Shown one piece after another: positions 1 through 8,154 of a DNA stretch of 64,000 nt. Made by a program: the position numbers and the translations under genes. Each line of letters begins with the position of its first letter. The first letter of the stretch is position 1. The DNA comes from Halobacteriales archaeon YIM A00013. GTDB taxonomy: Archaea; Halobacteriota; Halobacteria; Halobacteriales; Haloarculaceae. The stretch covers positions 1,302,001-1,366,000 of the forward strand of contig JAKCFM010000001.1 in the NCBI GenBank assembly GCA_025041195.1. The letters run 5' to 3'. The notes beneath the pieces are model-generated. The model worked only from the letters and a program-made list of their open reading frames with translations. It searched no databases and had not been told where the DNA came from.

Positions 1-1185
1 GTCGATCGTATTATTGACGATCCAACAGCAACGGCAATCGGCTACTGTGCCCAGACAAATATCGACGGGCGGCTGTTCGTCTACGATCTCGGCGGTGGAA
101 CGTTTGACGCAGCAGTTATCGATCGGACGGACGACCTGTTCGAGGTTTGCACAACGGGCGGTGATCCACGGATTGGAAGCGATGCATTTGATGCGACGAT
201 CGTCGAATGGCTTGAAATCCACCTCAAACAACGCCACGACGTAGCGATCGGAGACGATCCGGTGGCGCTCCAGCAACTGTTCGAGACTGCCCAGGCCACA
301 AAGCATGCACTGGCCACACATCGATCGACCGAGATTTCAACGACAATCACCCACAACGGGACCGACTACGATATTGAGCAGTTGCTCCACCGAACGCAGT
401 TCGAACGACAGGCGAGGCCGATCGTTGACCGAACGATAGCGGCCTGTGAGTCGCTGTTACAGGCCAGTCACATTCCGAAATCATCGATCGATCATCTGCT
501 AGTCGTGGGACAGACCGCACAGCTTTCGTTTATCCCTGAACGCATAGAACAGGCGTTTGGCAAGTCAGCAACGATCGTCACGGCCGATGCAATCACAGCG
601 ACGGGTGCTGCCCATCGAGGAGCCTGGATACGCGATTTCGAGCAGTCCGTGAGTGAGCCAAGTGTCGCCATCGATGTTGTCCCACACTCGATTTGTGTTC
701 ACTCTGCACCACGTGATCGACGGGAGTGGATACCGAACAACGCGGCCGTTCCAGCACGAACAACCACCATCGTCACAACCCGCACGAACCGACAGGAATC
801 GATCATCGTTCCGGTGTACTATGATTTTTCCCAGCAGACAACACAGCATCCACCAACGATCGAGACGGACCCCTCCGAAAACCGGCACGAAACGGATGCG
901 CACCACCGAAGCACAGATGATGATAGCCGTCGAACGTCAGCGACAGAGTCAGCCACCCGCAGTGGGCTCCTCGATGCGTTCAGGATCGGTCCCCTGCCAC
1001 CACAGCCAGCGGGCGAGCCGGCGATCGAACTGACACTCGAGTGTAGCTCCGACGGCATCGTGTCGGCAACGGCGACCAGCAAGCGTGCAGAGCAGCACAC
1101 GCAGATCGACGCTGTCTCGCTCTTTCGACACGACGAATCGACAATTGAACGGATGAAACACGATCGGCCACCCGTCAGACGATGA
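1..1185 (+). CDS. Hsp70-like protein, 5' end outside the window
   Basis: The open frame runs in from the left edge and encodes the second half of an Hsp70-type ATPase plus a beta-type substrate-binding domain. The phosphate-2 motif DLGGGTFD lies near residue 28, followed by the family block GGDPRIGSDAFD. The later adenosine motif is degenerate (VVGQTAQLSFIPE instead of the usual VGGxTRxP). Near the end, IGPLPPQPAGEPAIELTL matches the last strands of the Hsp70 substrate-binding beta domain. The protein stops right after this, so it has no helical lid and no C-terminal tail. A polar Arg/Asp/Ser/Thr stretch sits inside the binding domain. A J-domain gene follows 61 bp downstream and is a likely partner. 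This is probably a second, non-canonical Hsp70 rather than the housekeeping DnaK. Confidence 0.85.
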   Translation, partial: VDRIIDDPTATAIGYCAQTNIDGRLFVYDLGGGTFDAAVIDRTDDLFEVCTTGGDPRIGSDAFDATIVEWLEIHLKQRHDVAIGDDPVALQQLFETAQATKHALATHRSTEISTTITHNGTDYDIEQLLHRTQFERQARPIVDRTIAACESLLQASHIPKSSIDHLLVVGQTAQLSFIPERIEQAFGKSATIVTADAITATGAAHRGAWIRDFEQSVSEPSVAIDVVPHSICVHSAPRDRREWIPNNAAVPARTTTIVTTRTNRQESIIVPVYYDFSQQTTQHPPTIETDPSENRHETDAHHRSTDDDSRRTSATESATRSGLLDAFRIGPLPPQPAGEPAIELTLECSSDGIVSATATSKRAEQHTQIDAVSLFRHDESTIERMKHDRPPVRR

Positions 1186-1246
1186 CCGTAGGTGATGTGA
1201 GGACCCTGATGCAACGCCAGCCAACCACACTGCTCGAATCGGGACC

Positions 1247-2662
1247 ATGAGCCAGGAGTACTACGACGAGCTCGGGGTTGCTCCCGACGCGACCGAAGCT
1301 GAGATCGAAGCAGCGTATCGCGAGCGCGTGAAAGACGTGCACCCTGATCGTAACGACTCGCCAACCGCAGAAGACGAGTTCATCCGCGTCCAGACCGCTC
1401 GGGACATTCTAACTGATCCACAGCAACGGGCGCAGTACGACTGCGACGCCGGTGGATTTTCATCGACTGATAAACGTGCCTATGATGGCACAACCCCCTC
1501 TGAAGGGACACGCACCGGTCACGAGCGAACGTATCGGACGCGGTGGACGGACCGAACGGAACGGGCAGAGCCGACTGGGTCGCAGCCCCCACCACAGCGT
1601 GCCTGGATGCCAACGACCACTGGGATCGCAGACGAAATTGCCACAGGCGTTACGACCACATCTCGCGGTGTGGGCCAGTTACTGGCGGCAATGCGCTGTC
1701 CACAACGTCTCACGCCGAGTAAGCGCCATATTGGCGCTGCGCTGGTGACACCAACTGGCGTTCGGTTGCTCGCCACGGCGTTGCTCATCCTAGGCGGCAC
1801 CATCACGGCGAACTATCTGGGCACAGATCCCCACCAACAGCCGTGGATTGGGTTTGTGATCGTTGTTGGTGGCCTGCTCGTCAGCTACGCCAGCTATGAC
1901 CTGCTGTTTCCGACGCCCTACTACGAGCCGTCGAATCGGCGGTCGTTCGATCCGTCCGGAACGCCGCGTCTCTGGCCGATTCCGGCCATTAATGGGCTTG
2001 GCCTCGCCCTGATCGGTATCGCGTTCTCCCGCGGGGCTCCGGCCGGCGGGCTTGCGTTTACGGCAGTGGTTGTGGGGCCAATCGTTCTGGCGGTTACACT
2101 CTCCCGGGCCATTCGCCCGTCAATCACTGCCTCGTATCCGATCGGCCTCGAACAGTGCATTCGATTCATCGCACGAACGGTCCAGCTTCTCCCCGTGATC
2201 TGTCTGTTTCTCGTAGGGTTCACGGTCTGGGGCATTGATACGCCAGGCATCCTTTCGAGTTGGGCGTTAACGGGGAGTGCGCCGTGGTTCGACCACCTGA
2301 CACTCTGGGGCGTTTACGTGGGTGTGCTGTTGAATCTCGGTGTCGGATTACTCACCTGCATTGCACTGGGCTGGTCAGTGTACGCGATGTGTACGCAGCT
2401 GACCGCCGCGCCGTGGACTGATCGATACACCAATGGCTATCAGATTCGACCTGGAGCCTGGAACGCGCTCGTCACCGGACCGTTCGTCGTTTCGGTCTGG
2501 ATGGTGATTGCCGGCATCCCATCGGTGCGGATCCCTGTTGGTGTTTCCTCAATTCTGATCACACAGAACGGACTGTTGCTCGCGCTGTTCATGCTTCCGT
2601 CAGTGCTCACCGGGCTCTACATCCTCCGACGCCAGCTTGAGCCAGTGTTTCACCTACAGTGA
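1247..2662 (+). CDS. Membrane-anchored J-domain (DnaJ-like) protein
   Basis: A 471-residue protein. Residues 3-65 form a J domain with the essential HPD tripeptide (VKDVHPDRND), which stimulates Hsp70 ATPase activity. A charged linker follows to about residue 165. The rest is hydrophobic, with roughly seven or eight predicted membrane helices (for example ATALLILGGTITANYLG and WIGFVIVVGGLLVSYASY). There is no Gly/Phe-rich region, zinc finger or client-binding domain, so it is not the general DnaJ co-chaperone. It lies directly after the lidless Hsp70 gene in the same direction, which suggests it brings that chaperone to the membrane. It overlaps the convergent cofG gene by 9 bp. The J domain is certain; the membrane role is inferred. 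Confidence 0.85.
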   Translation: MSQEYYDELGVAPDATEAEIEAAYRERVKDVHPDRNDSPTAEDEFIRVQTARDILTDPQQRAQYDCDAGGFSSTDKRAYDGTTPSEGTRTGHERTYRTRWTDRTERAEPTGSQPPPQRAWMPTTTGIADEIATGVTTTSRGVGQLLAAMRCPQRLTPSKRHIGAALVTPTGVRLLATALLILGGTITANYLGTDPHQQPWIGFVIVVGGLLVSYASYDLLFPTPYYEPSNRRSFDPSGTPRLWPIPAINGLGLALIGIAFSRGAPAGGLAFTAVVVGPIVLAVTLSRAIRPSITASYPIGLEQCIRFIARTVQLLPVICLFLVGFTVWGIDTPGILSSWALTGSAPWFDHLTLWGVYVGVLLNLGVGLLTCIALGWSVYAMCTQLTAAPWTDRYTNGYQIRPGAWNALVTGPFVVSVWMVIAGIPSVRIPVGVSSILITQNGLLLALFMLPSVLTGLYILRRQLEPVFHLQ

Positions 2663-3769
2663 TCCATCCGCAAGGATCGATTGAAATCGCCGGCCTGCTG
2701 GCGTATCGGCTTCGATTGCCGATCTAATCCGATCAGAGAGCCACTCTTCGGTGACGTAGTGGTCGTAGACGGGAAGGCGTTCAGTGAGCGTTGCGTCGCC
2801 GTGATCGGCAATCGACCTGAGTTCTTCAACTGCTGGCCAGGCGTGTTCTGGATTGATGTGATCATCGGTAACCGGTGAGACGCCACCAAGATCGTCAACA
2901 CCACAGTCGAGCACCGATCTAATGGGAGCGAGATTCGGTGGGACCTGGATGCTAACCGATGCTGGGAGCGCCACCCTGGCCATCGCCACCGCTCGTCGGA
3001 GCGTCTCAGTTGAGACCGAATCACCGTGCCAGCGTTCGTTCTGTACGACCGGTTGGACGAGCACCTCCTGGATATGCCCGTATTGGTCGGCAAGCTCCGC
3101 GATTGCGAGCAGACTCTCGGCACGATCGTGCCAGGTTTCACCGATCCCAATCAAAATTCCGGTGGTGAACGGGACGCCAAGCTCGCCCGCAGTGCGGAGC
3201 GTTTGCAGTCGTTGTGCTGGTGATTTCGCTCGCGGGCCGCCGTGGGCCTGCACGTCTGCGGTCGTTTCTAGCATCACGCCCATGCTCGCGTTCACATCCG
3301 CGACGGTTTCCATCTGCGCTCGCGTTTGGTCGCCGGGGTTCGCATGCGGAAGCAGCCCTTCCTCAAGTGCGATTTCACAACCGTGGCGAAGATAGTCGTG
3401 GATCGTCTCGAATCCCCAGTCACTGAGCTGCTCGTGGATCTCCGTGTATCTGTCGTCCGGATCGTCGCCAAACGTGAACAGCGCCTCGGTACACCCCGTT
3501 TTCGCCCCCGTCTGAACGATCGATCGTATCTCCTCTGGAGTGAGCAATGTGGCCTGACCGGGGGGATCGTAGTAGGTACAGTACGTGCAGGTGTAGCGAC
3601 ACGCCGTCGTCAACGGCACGAAGACGTTGCGCGCGAACGTCAGTTCAGTGGCCGGTGTAACGTCGCCCGGCGTCACCGAACAGAGCGCGTCGATCGCCTC
3701 CGAATCAATCGAGAGCCAGTCGGGCAGTGTCGTGCCCTGTTCGTGGGTCTCTGTGGGCTGAGATGACAC
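2654..3769 (-). CDS. cofG: 7,8-didemethyl-8-hydroxy-5-deazariboflavin (FO) synthase subunit CofG
   Basis: A radical-SAM enzyme that works with CofH to build FO, the redox-active core of coenzyme F420. The cluster motif is CRYTCTYC (CxxxCxxC), in FARNVFVPLTTACRYTCTYC, and the expected block EVLVQPVVQNERWH occurs near the middle. I chose the GTG at 3769, giving about 371 residues, the usual family length. The frame stays open to 3877, but that extension looks non-coding. It lies 197 bp downstream of cofC on the same strand, so the two F420 genes probably form one unit. The product is cytoplasmic. Confidence 0.93.
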   Translation of the reverse strand: MSSQPTETHEQGTTLPDWLSIDSEAIDALCSVTPGDVTPATELTFARNVFVPLTTACRYTCTYCTYYDPPGQATLLTPEEIRSIVQTGAKTGCTEALFTFGDDPDDRYTEIHEQLSDWGFETIHDYLRHGCEIALEEGLLPHANPGDQTRAQMETVADVNASMGVMLETTADVQAHGGPRAKSPAQRLQTLRTAGELGVPFTTGILIGIGETWHDRAESLLAIAELADQYGHIQEVLVQPVVQNERWHGDSVSTETLRRAVAMARVALPASVSIQVPPNLAPIRSVLDCGVDDLGGVSPVTDDHINPEHAWPAVEELRSIADHGDATLTERLPVYDHYVTEEWLSDRIRSAIEADTPAGRRFQSILADGSL

Positions 3770-3966
3770 GCACTTCGATTCAGCATGCCAATAAAAAAAG
3801 CTGTCACTCCCGATCTGCGACCAGCCACGGTCACAGCGCCATCTGTGATCGGGAGCCGCGTCTGGCCATTCGCACACGATGGTTGCTCACCGTGTCCGAC
3901 CCCCGCGTGATGTGGTATGTTATGGCATAGTATAGTCCTTGGGGTGGAGTGCAGTAGCGAGCGCTC

Positions 3967-4566
3967 TCACTGCCGTCGGAGTTCGACCCGGCTTGCGCTC
4001 GTATCGAGCGTGAATCGATCGGAGAGCCAGGTTGCTGCTTCGTTGGTTGCGTGCATGAGCAGTTCCGGGAGATCCGCCGGCGTATCGATATCGGTGGCGA
4101 GTCGGTAGGAGTCGACGACAGACAGCGACAGATCGAGTGTGTCGCAGTTGCGACGATGGTCAAGGAGCGAGCCCCCGTGGTAGTCCACGGTAAACGTGTC
4201 GTCTCTGATGACGATCGCGTTCGTTCCGCCGCCGCGACCCGGCGCAATAACAACGTCACCGGGCGTTTCGAGCAGTCTCGTGATAGTTTCCGGTGTTGCG
4301 AGTCCGAGATCGGCCATGATGACGGCGGTGGGTGGGTCCAGATGCGCGTTCACTGCCGCAGAGAGTTCTCGATCGTCAACGATCTCTGGGTCAGCGTCGG
4401 TCGGTTCGGTCGAGAGCAATGTGGGTTCATAGCCGGCGGCGCGGATGGCCCGACAGACATCTCGGCGCAGGCACGTTGCGAGCGCCGTTCGTTCCGACGG
4501 CTTGAGCACCGGCGCGAGACGGGTTTTTGGGTCGGACGTCCGGAACGGAACCAGGATTCGGGTCAT
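3967..4566 (-). CDS. cofC: 2-phospho-L-lactate guanylyltransferase CofC
   Basis: This nucleotidyltransferase activates 2-phospholactate (or a related acid) with GTP during F420 assembly. The start MTRILVPFRTSDPKTRLAP shows the nucleotide-binding N-terminus with the conserved K-T-R-L-A-P signature of the CofC/MobA-like fold. IMADLGLATPETI supplies the metal-binding aspartate region, and APGRGGGTNAI is the family's Gly-rich acceptor motif. The ATG at 4566 is preferred over one six codons upstream because the family begins with MR/MT-I-L-V-P. It is followed by cofG on the same strand. The length (199 residues) is normal. Confidence 0.92.
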   Translation of the reverse strand: MTRILVPFRTSDPKTRLAPVLKPSERTALATCLRRDVCRAIRAAGYEPTLLSTEPTDADPEIVDDRELSAAVNAHLDPPTAVIMADLGLATPETITRLLETPGDVVIAPGRGGGTNAIVIRDDTFTVDYHGGSLLDHRRNCDTLDLSLSVVDSYRLATDIDTPADLPELLMHATNEAATWLSDRFTLDTSASRVELRRQ

Positions 4567-4757
4567 GGATGGAGACGGCCCCACCGTGCGTGGCGGGCTC
4601 TATGCGGGTGTGGTGGCTGCTGGTGAAAAAAGGTGCGCGAATCTGTGGCTGTGTGTGGACTCGCCTGCTATGGCTGGTGACAAACGTTCCACAGATGGGT
4701 TTGGCCATTGGTTCACCTCCTGAGTAAGTTGCCGGGGGATATGCAGTCAGGCCCCAC

Positions 4758-5045
4758 CTAATAGCCGTAGCGCTTATGCGCATCAGCAATCGGAAGCACT
4801 TCGGTCACACGCACCTCATTCCGCTCGTCATAAATATCGTAAAACGCAGTGTACTGACGACTGATATGCTGTCGATACCGGTGATCGCCGTCGATCACAA
4901 GACCCTCTTTGTCGCCGCGACCGGTGCCAGGATACGGGTCCTCTTCGAGGTATGCGAGGGTATTTCGACAGATCCGTTCGCTCTTTTCATCTAACGAACG
5001 AAGAAAAGCATCTACGTCTGGGTGGAGCAAGACATCGTAGCTCAT
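4758..5045 (-). CDS. RelE/ParE-type toxin
   Basis: A 95-residue protein of the RelE/ParE fold. It begins SYDVLLHPDVDAFLRSLDEK, the usual first strand and helix. It contains the core strand RYRQHISRQYTAFYDIYDE and ends VTEVLPIADAHKRYGY, matching the C-terminal strand and basic tail of these mRNA interferases or gyrase inhibitors. The arginine and tyrosine residues of the core strand are where RelE toxins hold catalytic side chains. Its start overlaps the stop of the upstream antitoxin by 4 bp, typical of translational coupling. Whether the target is ribosomal mRNA or gyrase cannot be told from sequence. Confidence 0.82.
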   Translation of the reverse strand: MSYDVLLHPDVDAFLRSLDEKSERICRNTLAYLEEDPYPGTGRGDKEGLVIDGDHRYRQHISRQYTAFYDIYDERNEVRVTEVLPIADAHKRYGY

Positions 5046-5239
5046 TCGTCGGCATTGAGTGGCACAAACTCGTCACGGTCCATCTCATCAACCTCGCGCA
5101 TCTTCTTCGCCAGTTGGTTTCGGTTATGCTCCTGAATGAGCTGTGCAAGCACGTCATCGTAGGACTCCCCGACGTCCTTTAGCTCGTGCAATTGCTCTCG
5201 CCGTTCCTCGGACACTCGGATGCGTTTATCTGCGCTCAT
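5042..5239 (-). CDS. Antitoxin of the RelE-type pair
   Basis: A 65-residue charged protein placed directly upstream of the RelE-like toxin, with a 4-bp overlap. The N-terminal part (KRIRVSEERREQLHELKD) looks like a ribbon-helix-helix or short helical DNA-binding segment. The middle GESYDDVLAQLIQEHNR is the pattern of haloarchaeal VapB/RelB-like antitoxins. The acidic C-terminus is the likely toxin-binding tail. A 25-bp imperfect palindrome lies 12 bp upstream of the start, where the antitoxin or the complex would autoregulate. The assignment rests on gene order as much as on sequence. Confidence 0.75.
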   Translation of the reverse strand: MSADKRIRVSEERREQLHELKDVGESYDDVLAQLIQEHNRNQLAKKMREVDEMDRDEFVPLNADE

Positions 5240-5251
5240 AGATCACTGACC

Positions 5252-5276
5252 GTTGTACATATGCCACATGTGCAAC
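5252..5276 (-). promoter_or_regulatory. Palindromic operator over the toxin-antitoxin promoter
   Basis: An imperfect 25-bp palindrome with arms GTTGtACATaTG and CATGTgCAAC sits 12 bp upstream of the antitoxin start. Read on the minus strand it contains catatgta, about 20-27 bp before the start codon, where the TATA box of a leaderless haloarchaeal transcript would lie. Binding here would block the promoter, as expected for autoregulation. The symmetry is seen directly; the regulator is inferred. Confidence 0.6.
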
Positions 5277-5551
5277 GTCATGTGAATAGTTCACGATCGT
5301 CGCTAATAAACATGTCGCTACTGGCCCACCACTATTTCAACGTAGCAGTGGGGACGAAGAAACTCTCAATCAAAAATATTGCGTGGGTATTGAAGATTCA
5401 TTTCACCAGTCATAGACACCATCACGGTGTCCGGCACAGATCGTGATTGTATTGCCCAAAACCGTCGAAGCTGCGCACCCAACACATATCATTGTTGAAT
5501 AGTTAGTCAAGTAGTTCGCTGGGATATCGACGCCACCACACGATCCGGAGC
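5277..5551. other. Intergenic region without a recognisable gene
   Basis: I see no protein-like frame between the toxin-antitoxin operator and the end of the DoxX gene. The sequence is somewhat AT-rich and probably only separates the two minus-strand units. Confidence 0.5.
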
Positions 5552-5950
5552 TCACCCAAGCGCGTAGGGCCAGATGAGATCAGCGAGACTGGCGAAGACG
5601 AGCGCGCCCCCCACCAGGCCGGCGTTTTTCATGAAGTGGATCAGCTGGCTTTCGTCAGCATCGCCTCTGAAGTCGTGCATGATCGGCGTGACGGGGAGTA
5701 AAAACGCGAGGATGAAGATCGATCCTATCAGCGGGGCGATCCCGAGGATTAGAAACAGGCTGCCGAGGACGACGAGTCCGCTGGTTGCCGGCACGGTGAT
5801 CGAGGCCAGTGGTGCGCCCTTGGATTCTGCGTAGGCGATCGATTTCTCCATATCGAGCAGGTTGTCGAGTGCGAGGTAGGCCAGTGTGCCACCGAAGAGC
5901 AGCCGTCCGAACAGAAAGGCGATCGCGTTGAGACCGGTCAGAAACGCCAT
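5552..5950 (-). CDS. DoxX-family membrane protein
   Basis: A 132-residue integral membrane protein with four hydrophobic segments. The N-terminus (FLFGRLLFGGTLAYLALDNL) and the pair of central helices match the DoxX/DoxD family. The cytoplasmic loop carries the typical F-(H/M)-D-F-like signature: PVTPIMHDFRGD, then ESQLIHFMKNAGLVGGAL. Members are linked to thiol and quinone redox chemistry, but the function of this one is not known. It stands alone. Confidence 0.85.
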   Translation of the reverse strand: MAFLTGLNAIAFLFGRLLFGGTLAYLALDNLLDMEKSIAYAESKGAPLASITVPATSGLVVLGSLFLILGIAPLIGSIFILAFLLPVTPIMHDFRGDADESQLIHFMKNAGLVGGALVFASLADLIWPYALG

Positions 5951-6282
5951 TGAACCACCTCGACGCCGGCGTCGGTGCTGAGTACGGACGGGCAGTTCGC
6001 CAGGCGGTGAACCGGGAGTTCCATCACGGCTATCCGTTCATCGACGATCCATATATTGTTCAGTGTGAGTACAGCAGAATGTGTGCGTGGAGATGGCTGA
6101 ACCCTCCGGAGTTAGTGTTCTGTTATTATGATATTATTCCATCACGAATTGGAGGTATACCCGCCTAGGTCCCGCAATTCAGATGTAGTGGCTGTTGTGC
6201 CGAGTATCAGCATCCGCCACAGATCAACCCAGAATGTCTACACATACGAAATTTTATAAGCCAAGCGGTTGCCAACAAGAGT

Positions 6283-6363
6283 AGGGAACGCTAGCCCCCG
6301 ATCGCGGGTTGCGCGTGTATCAAATCGCGCCGGGTGTAAGGGCACCCGACGCTGGGGTTCCCT
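6283..6363 (+). ncRNA. Candidate structured non-coding RNA or structured 5' leader
   Basis: A TATA-like box (ttttataag, around 6252-6260) is followed about 25 bp later by a sequence that folds into a compact three-way structure. The closing stem pairs 6283-6289 (agggaac) with 6357-6363 (gttccct) and may extend through cccc/gggg. Two inner hairpins are perfect: gcgcg/cgcgc at 6311-6330 and cgggtg/cacccg at 6331-6348. It is not a tRNA, 5S, SRP or RNase P RNA by eye. It ends about 60 bp before a short open frame, so it could be an independent small RNA or a leader for that gene. Confidence 0.5.
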
Positions 6364-6423
6364 GCGGATCAGAGACCCATGAAGGGAATAACGCTGCGGT
6401 ACTGTAATCCTGTCGTATCGTCA

Positions 6424-6516
6424 ATGACTGCCACACGGTGTGCACGCTGTGGTCAGCCAGTGGCTCGTCCACGGGCGCACGCAACCGGCTGTCCGTCGTG
6501 GAGGATTGGCTCGTGA
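6424..6516 (+). CDS. Very short cysteine-containing open frame
   Basis: A 30-codon frame starts MTATRCARCGQPVARPR and carries one CxxC pair plus a later cysteine, resembling the first half of a small zinc-finger protein. Its TGA stop overlaps a GTG that could start the next frame (6513). It is either a tiny protein translated in coupling with the next gene, or the severed N-terminus of one larger zinc-finger protein after a frameshift. Confidence is low because of its length. Confidence 0.35.
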   Translation: MTATRCARCGQPVARPRAHATGCPSWRIGS

Positions 6517-7037
6517 GTCTCCCCCAGTTCAGCTTTCGGACGGTAGACGGTCAGATCAGTACGCTCGAAGGGATCGAGGATCGTGCGGAACTCTCCAGTG
6601 CGGAGTTGCATCACGTGGTGGATATCGCCGATAACTGCTGGTGTCGCCCCTGTCAGTCAACGGAGTGTACGCATTGTCGTCAGGTGGAGGAGGTGCTGGC
6701 GATCGCTGATCTGAGCGAGCGCTCGGGCGGGGGTCCTGATGCGCTTCCGTCGCTCGATCGGATCACTCGGTTTCGCTCGCAGGGTGAGACGATCTACACG
6801 GCCTGGTTCGAAAATGATGCTCGGTTGCGGGCGCATGAGCAACGGAGCGGAGACGTGACGTTGTTGGCGTTTTCTCCCGATCGTCCGGAGGATCCGGCGC
6901 GAGCGCAGACGCAGGACGAGGCTGACTCTGCTGCGAGCTGTTTGCTAGAAGCTGTTGTTCCGTTCTGTGAAGCTCGATCGACCGAGGAACTTCCCGTAAT
7001 CCTCCAGTTGTTGGTCTCTCCAGCGCACGACGGCTAA
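6513..7037 (+). CDS. Hypothetical protein with a cysteine cluster
   Basis: I do not recognise this protein of about 174 residues. Translation probably begins at the GTG at 6513, although the frame is open further upstream. It is acidic, soluble and mostly helical. One cysteine group (NCWCRPCQSTECTHC, about residues 47-61) could hold a metal ion. The GTG overlaps the stop of the short CxxC-containing frame by two bases. The two may be translationally coupled or may be halves of one frameshifted zinc protein. Good codon use suggests it is, or recently was, a real gene. Confidence 0.5.
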   Translation: MSLPQFSFRTVDGQISTLEGIEDRAELSSAELHHVVDIADNCWCRPCQSTECTHCRQVEEVLAIADLSERSGGGPDALPSLDRITRFRSQGETIYTAWFENDARLRAHEQRSGDVTLLAFSPDRPEDPARAQTQDEADSAASCLLEAVVPFCEARSTEELPVILQLLVSPAHDG

Positions 7038-7168
7038 CCTCTACGGAGGAATTTTTCGAAATCGCTTGTGGCTAGAATTACCCACCGCGGGCGCGTCTCG
7101 AAATGAACCCTCAATCGGCCGGGTTGAATATCTTCATTTCGTCCATCGCGATAACATCGGTATACGTC

Positions 7169-7199
7169 GGCTTCACTCCTTCTAGGGTAATTCTGTAAC
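7169..7199 (-). repeat. Degenerate CRISPR-repeat-like sequence
   Basis: This 31-bp sequence is 27/31 identical to one at 9746-9776, in the same orientation. On the minus strand both begin GTTACAGAA, have CCCTAG in the middle and end in TGAAGCC, resembling the approximately 30-nt repeats of haloarchaeal type I-B CRISPR loci. This copy has more changes near the 3' end (GGAGTGAAG instead of GGATTGAAG). No regular series of repeats surrounds it. Confidence 0.4.
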
Positions 7200-7419
7200 C
7201 CATCTGTCTGGTGGTTGTAGCGTGTGGGTACCCAGCCAGAGCGTCTGACCCCGTGAAATCCGATGACAACATCCGATTGCACCCCAGGCCAAGCGTATGC
7301 AGGCTGCACCCCACACTGTGTGCGGTGCCCGTCCGAAGAACAGGCAGCCCACCCTACAGGAGAGGGCATTCGCCACGTCACAGCCCGATGGGGAGGGGCA
7401 ATTGGTCAGAAGTAGTCAC

Positions 7420-7710
7420 TTAGTGGGAGGGAGTGTGAACTACCCTCCCGCTCGCCTGATATCCTGCGCTTGAAGGTGGATTTCCTGTTTCGATGATACG
7501 CTTTGCAGGAACTGTGGTAGTTCCCGTAGGGAGCGCAGTCTCCACAGGCGTGAATTCGGAATATCCCGCTCCTCCCCGCTTAATTCCCCGTGAAAGGTAT
7601 TCCAAGACGCATTTCAGTCTCGGTCGGTGTGAGCCCGCATGATGGATGCGAGTGCTTGCGGACCATAGCGGTTTATCGGTTTTGACATCGCAGGCGGCAC
7701 ATTCTTTTGT
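7420..7710 (-). pseudogene. tnpB: Remnant of an IS200/IS605-type TnpB (C-terminal part)
   Basis: The minus strand carries the C-terminal end of a TnpB/OrfB protein broken by frameshifts. In order it reads ECAACDVKTDKPLW, then in another frame VRKHSHPSCGLTPTETEMR, then back in the first frame YLSRGIKRGGAGYSEFTP and VETALPTGTTTVPAKRIIE. These match the zinc-ribbon (CxxC...CxxC), the DRDxNAA region (lost here) and the typical haloarchaeal tail. The RuvC core and N-terminus are missing, so the nuclease is dead. A hairpin marks the downstream end of the element. No TnpA is present. Confidence 0.8.
7425..7449 (-). mobile_element. Right-end hairpin of the decayed IS605-type element
   Basis: A perfect 7-bp stem (gggaggg/ccctccc) with an 11-nt loop lies just beyond the stop of the TnpB remnant. 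IS200/IS605 elements carry subterminal hairpins at this place, and in live elements the same segment belongs to the guide (omega/re) RNA. The left end of the element was not found. Confidence 0.5.
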
Positions 7711-8154
7711 GATATTCTATTAGTTGCCCGGAGCGAAGTAGATTCCCTTTCGTTCGCACACCAGATTTTTCGTAGAGGAAAGGGGCTTAGCACCTGTATC
7801 CAGCTATATTAGGCGTATGAAAGTAGTCTTGGCCTAGTTGACATTCTCCAATTGTGGTCTTTGTATATATTATTAGTGAATATTTAGTTCCTAAGACACT
7901 GGTAGAGACTAATGATTTGATATTATTGAGTGCTCTATTGTTCAATCGCTAGTAATAGCTTATATGCATATTTATAGTCATAAATTTGTATGTGATAGTT
8001 AATGAAAGGATAAAAATCCCAGATGAAGAGACGATATCGTTGAATCATGAAATGATATGCTAGAAATTGAATGGGGATTATATGGATTAGTAATCATAAG
8101 CAGATATATCTATATAGCAAGTTATTTACATCCTCATATGGAAATAGTATTTGG

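Larger units (their letters stand above)
7038..8154. other. Degraded accessory region between 7.04 and 8.15 kb
   Basis: This 1.1-kb stretch holds no intact gene. It contains a degenerate CRISPR-repeat-like sequence (7169-7199), the remains of a TnpB gene on the minus strand (7420-7710) and then strongly AT-rich DNA (from about 7.76 kb). That AT-rich part leads into the Tat-protein gene and probably carries its promoter. Confidence 0.7.

Noticed and set aside
819-1364. Long minus-strand frame opposite the Hsp70/J-domain junction
   Set aside because: It lies antisense to clear coding sequence, is Arg/Ser-rich and has no family motif; a shadow frame.
5950-6168. 72-codon frame after DoxX
   Set aside because: No family features, poor codon pattern, and in a region that looks non-coding.
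6283-6363. Atypical tRNA gene
   Set aside because: The outer stem resembles an acceptor, but there is no anticodon arm and no T-loop consensus.
7034-7381. Minus-strand frame at 7.03-7.38 kb
   Set aside because: It reads through the CRISPR-like repeat and has no coherent domain.
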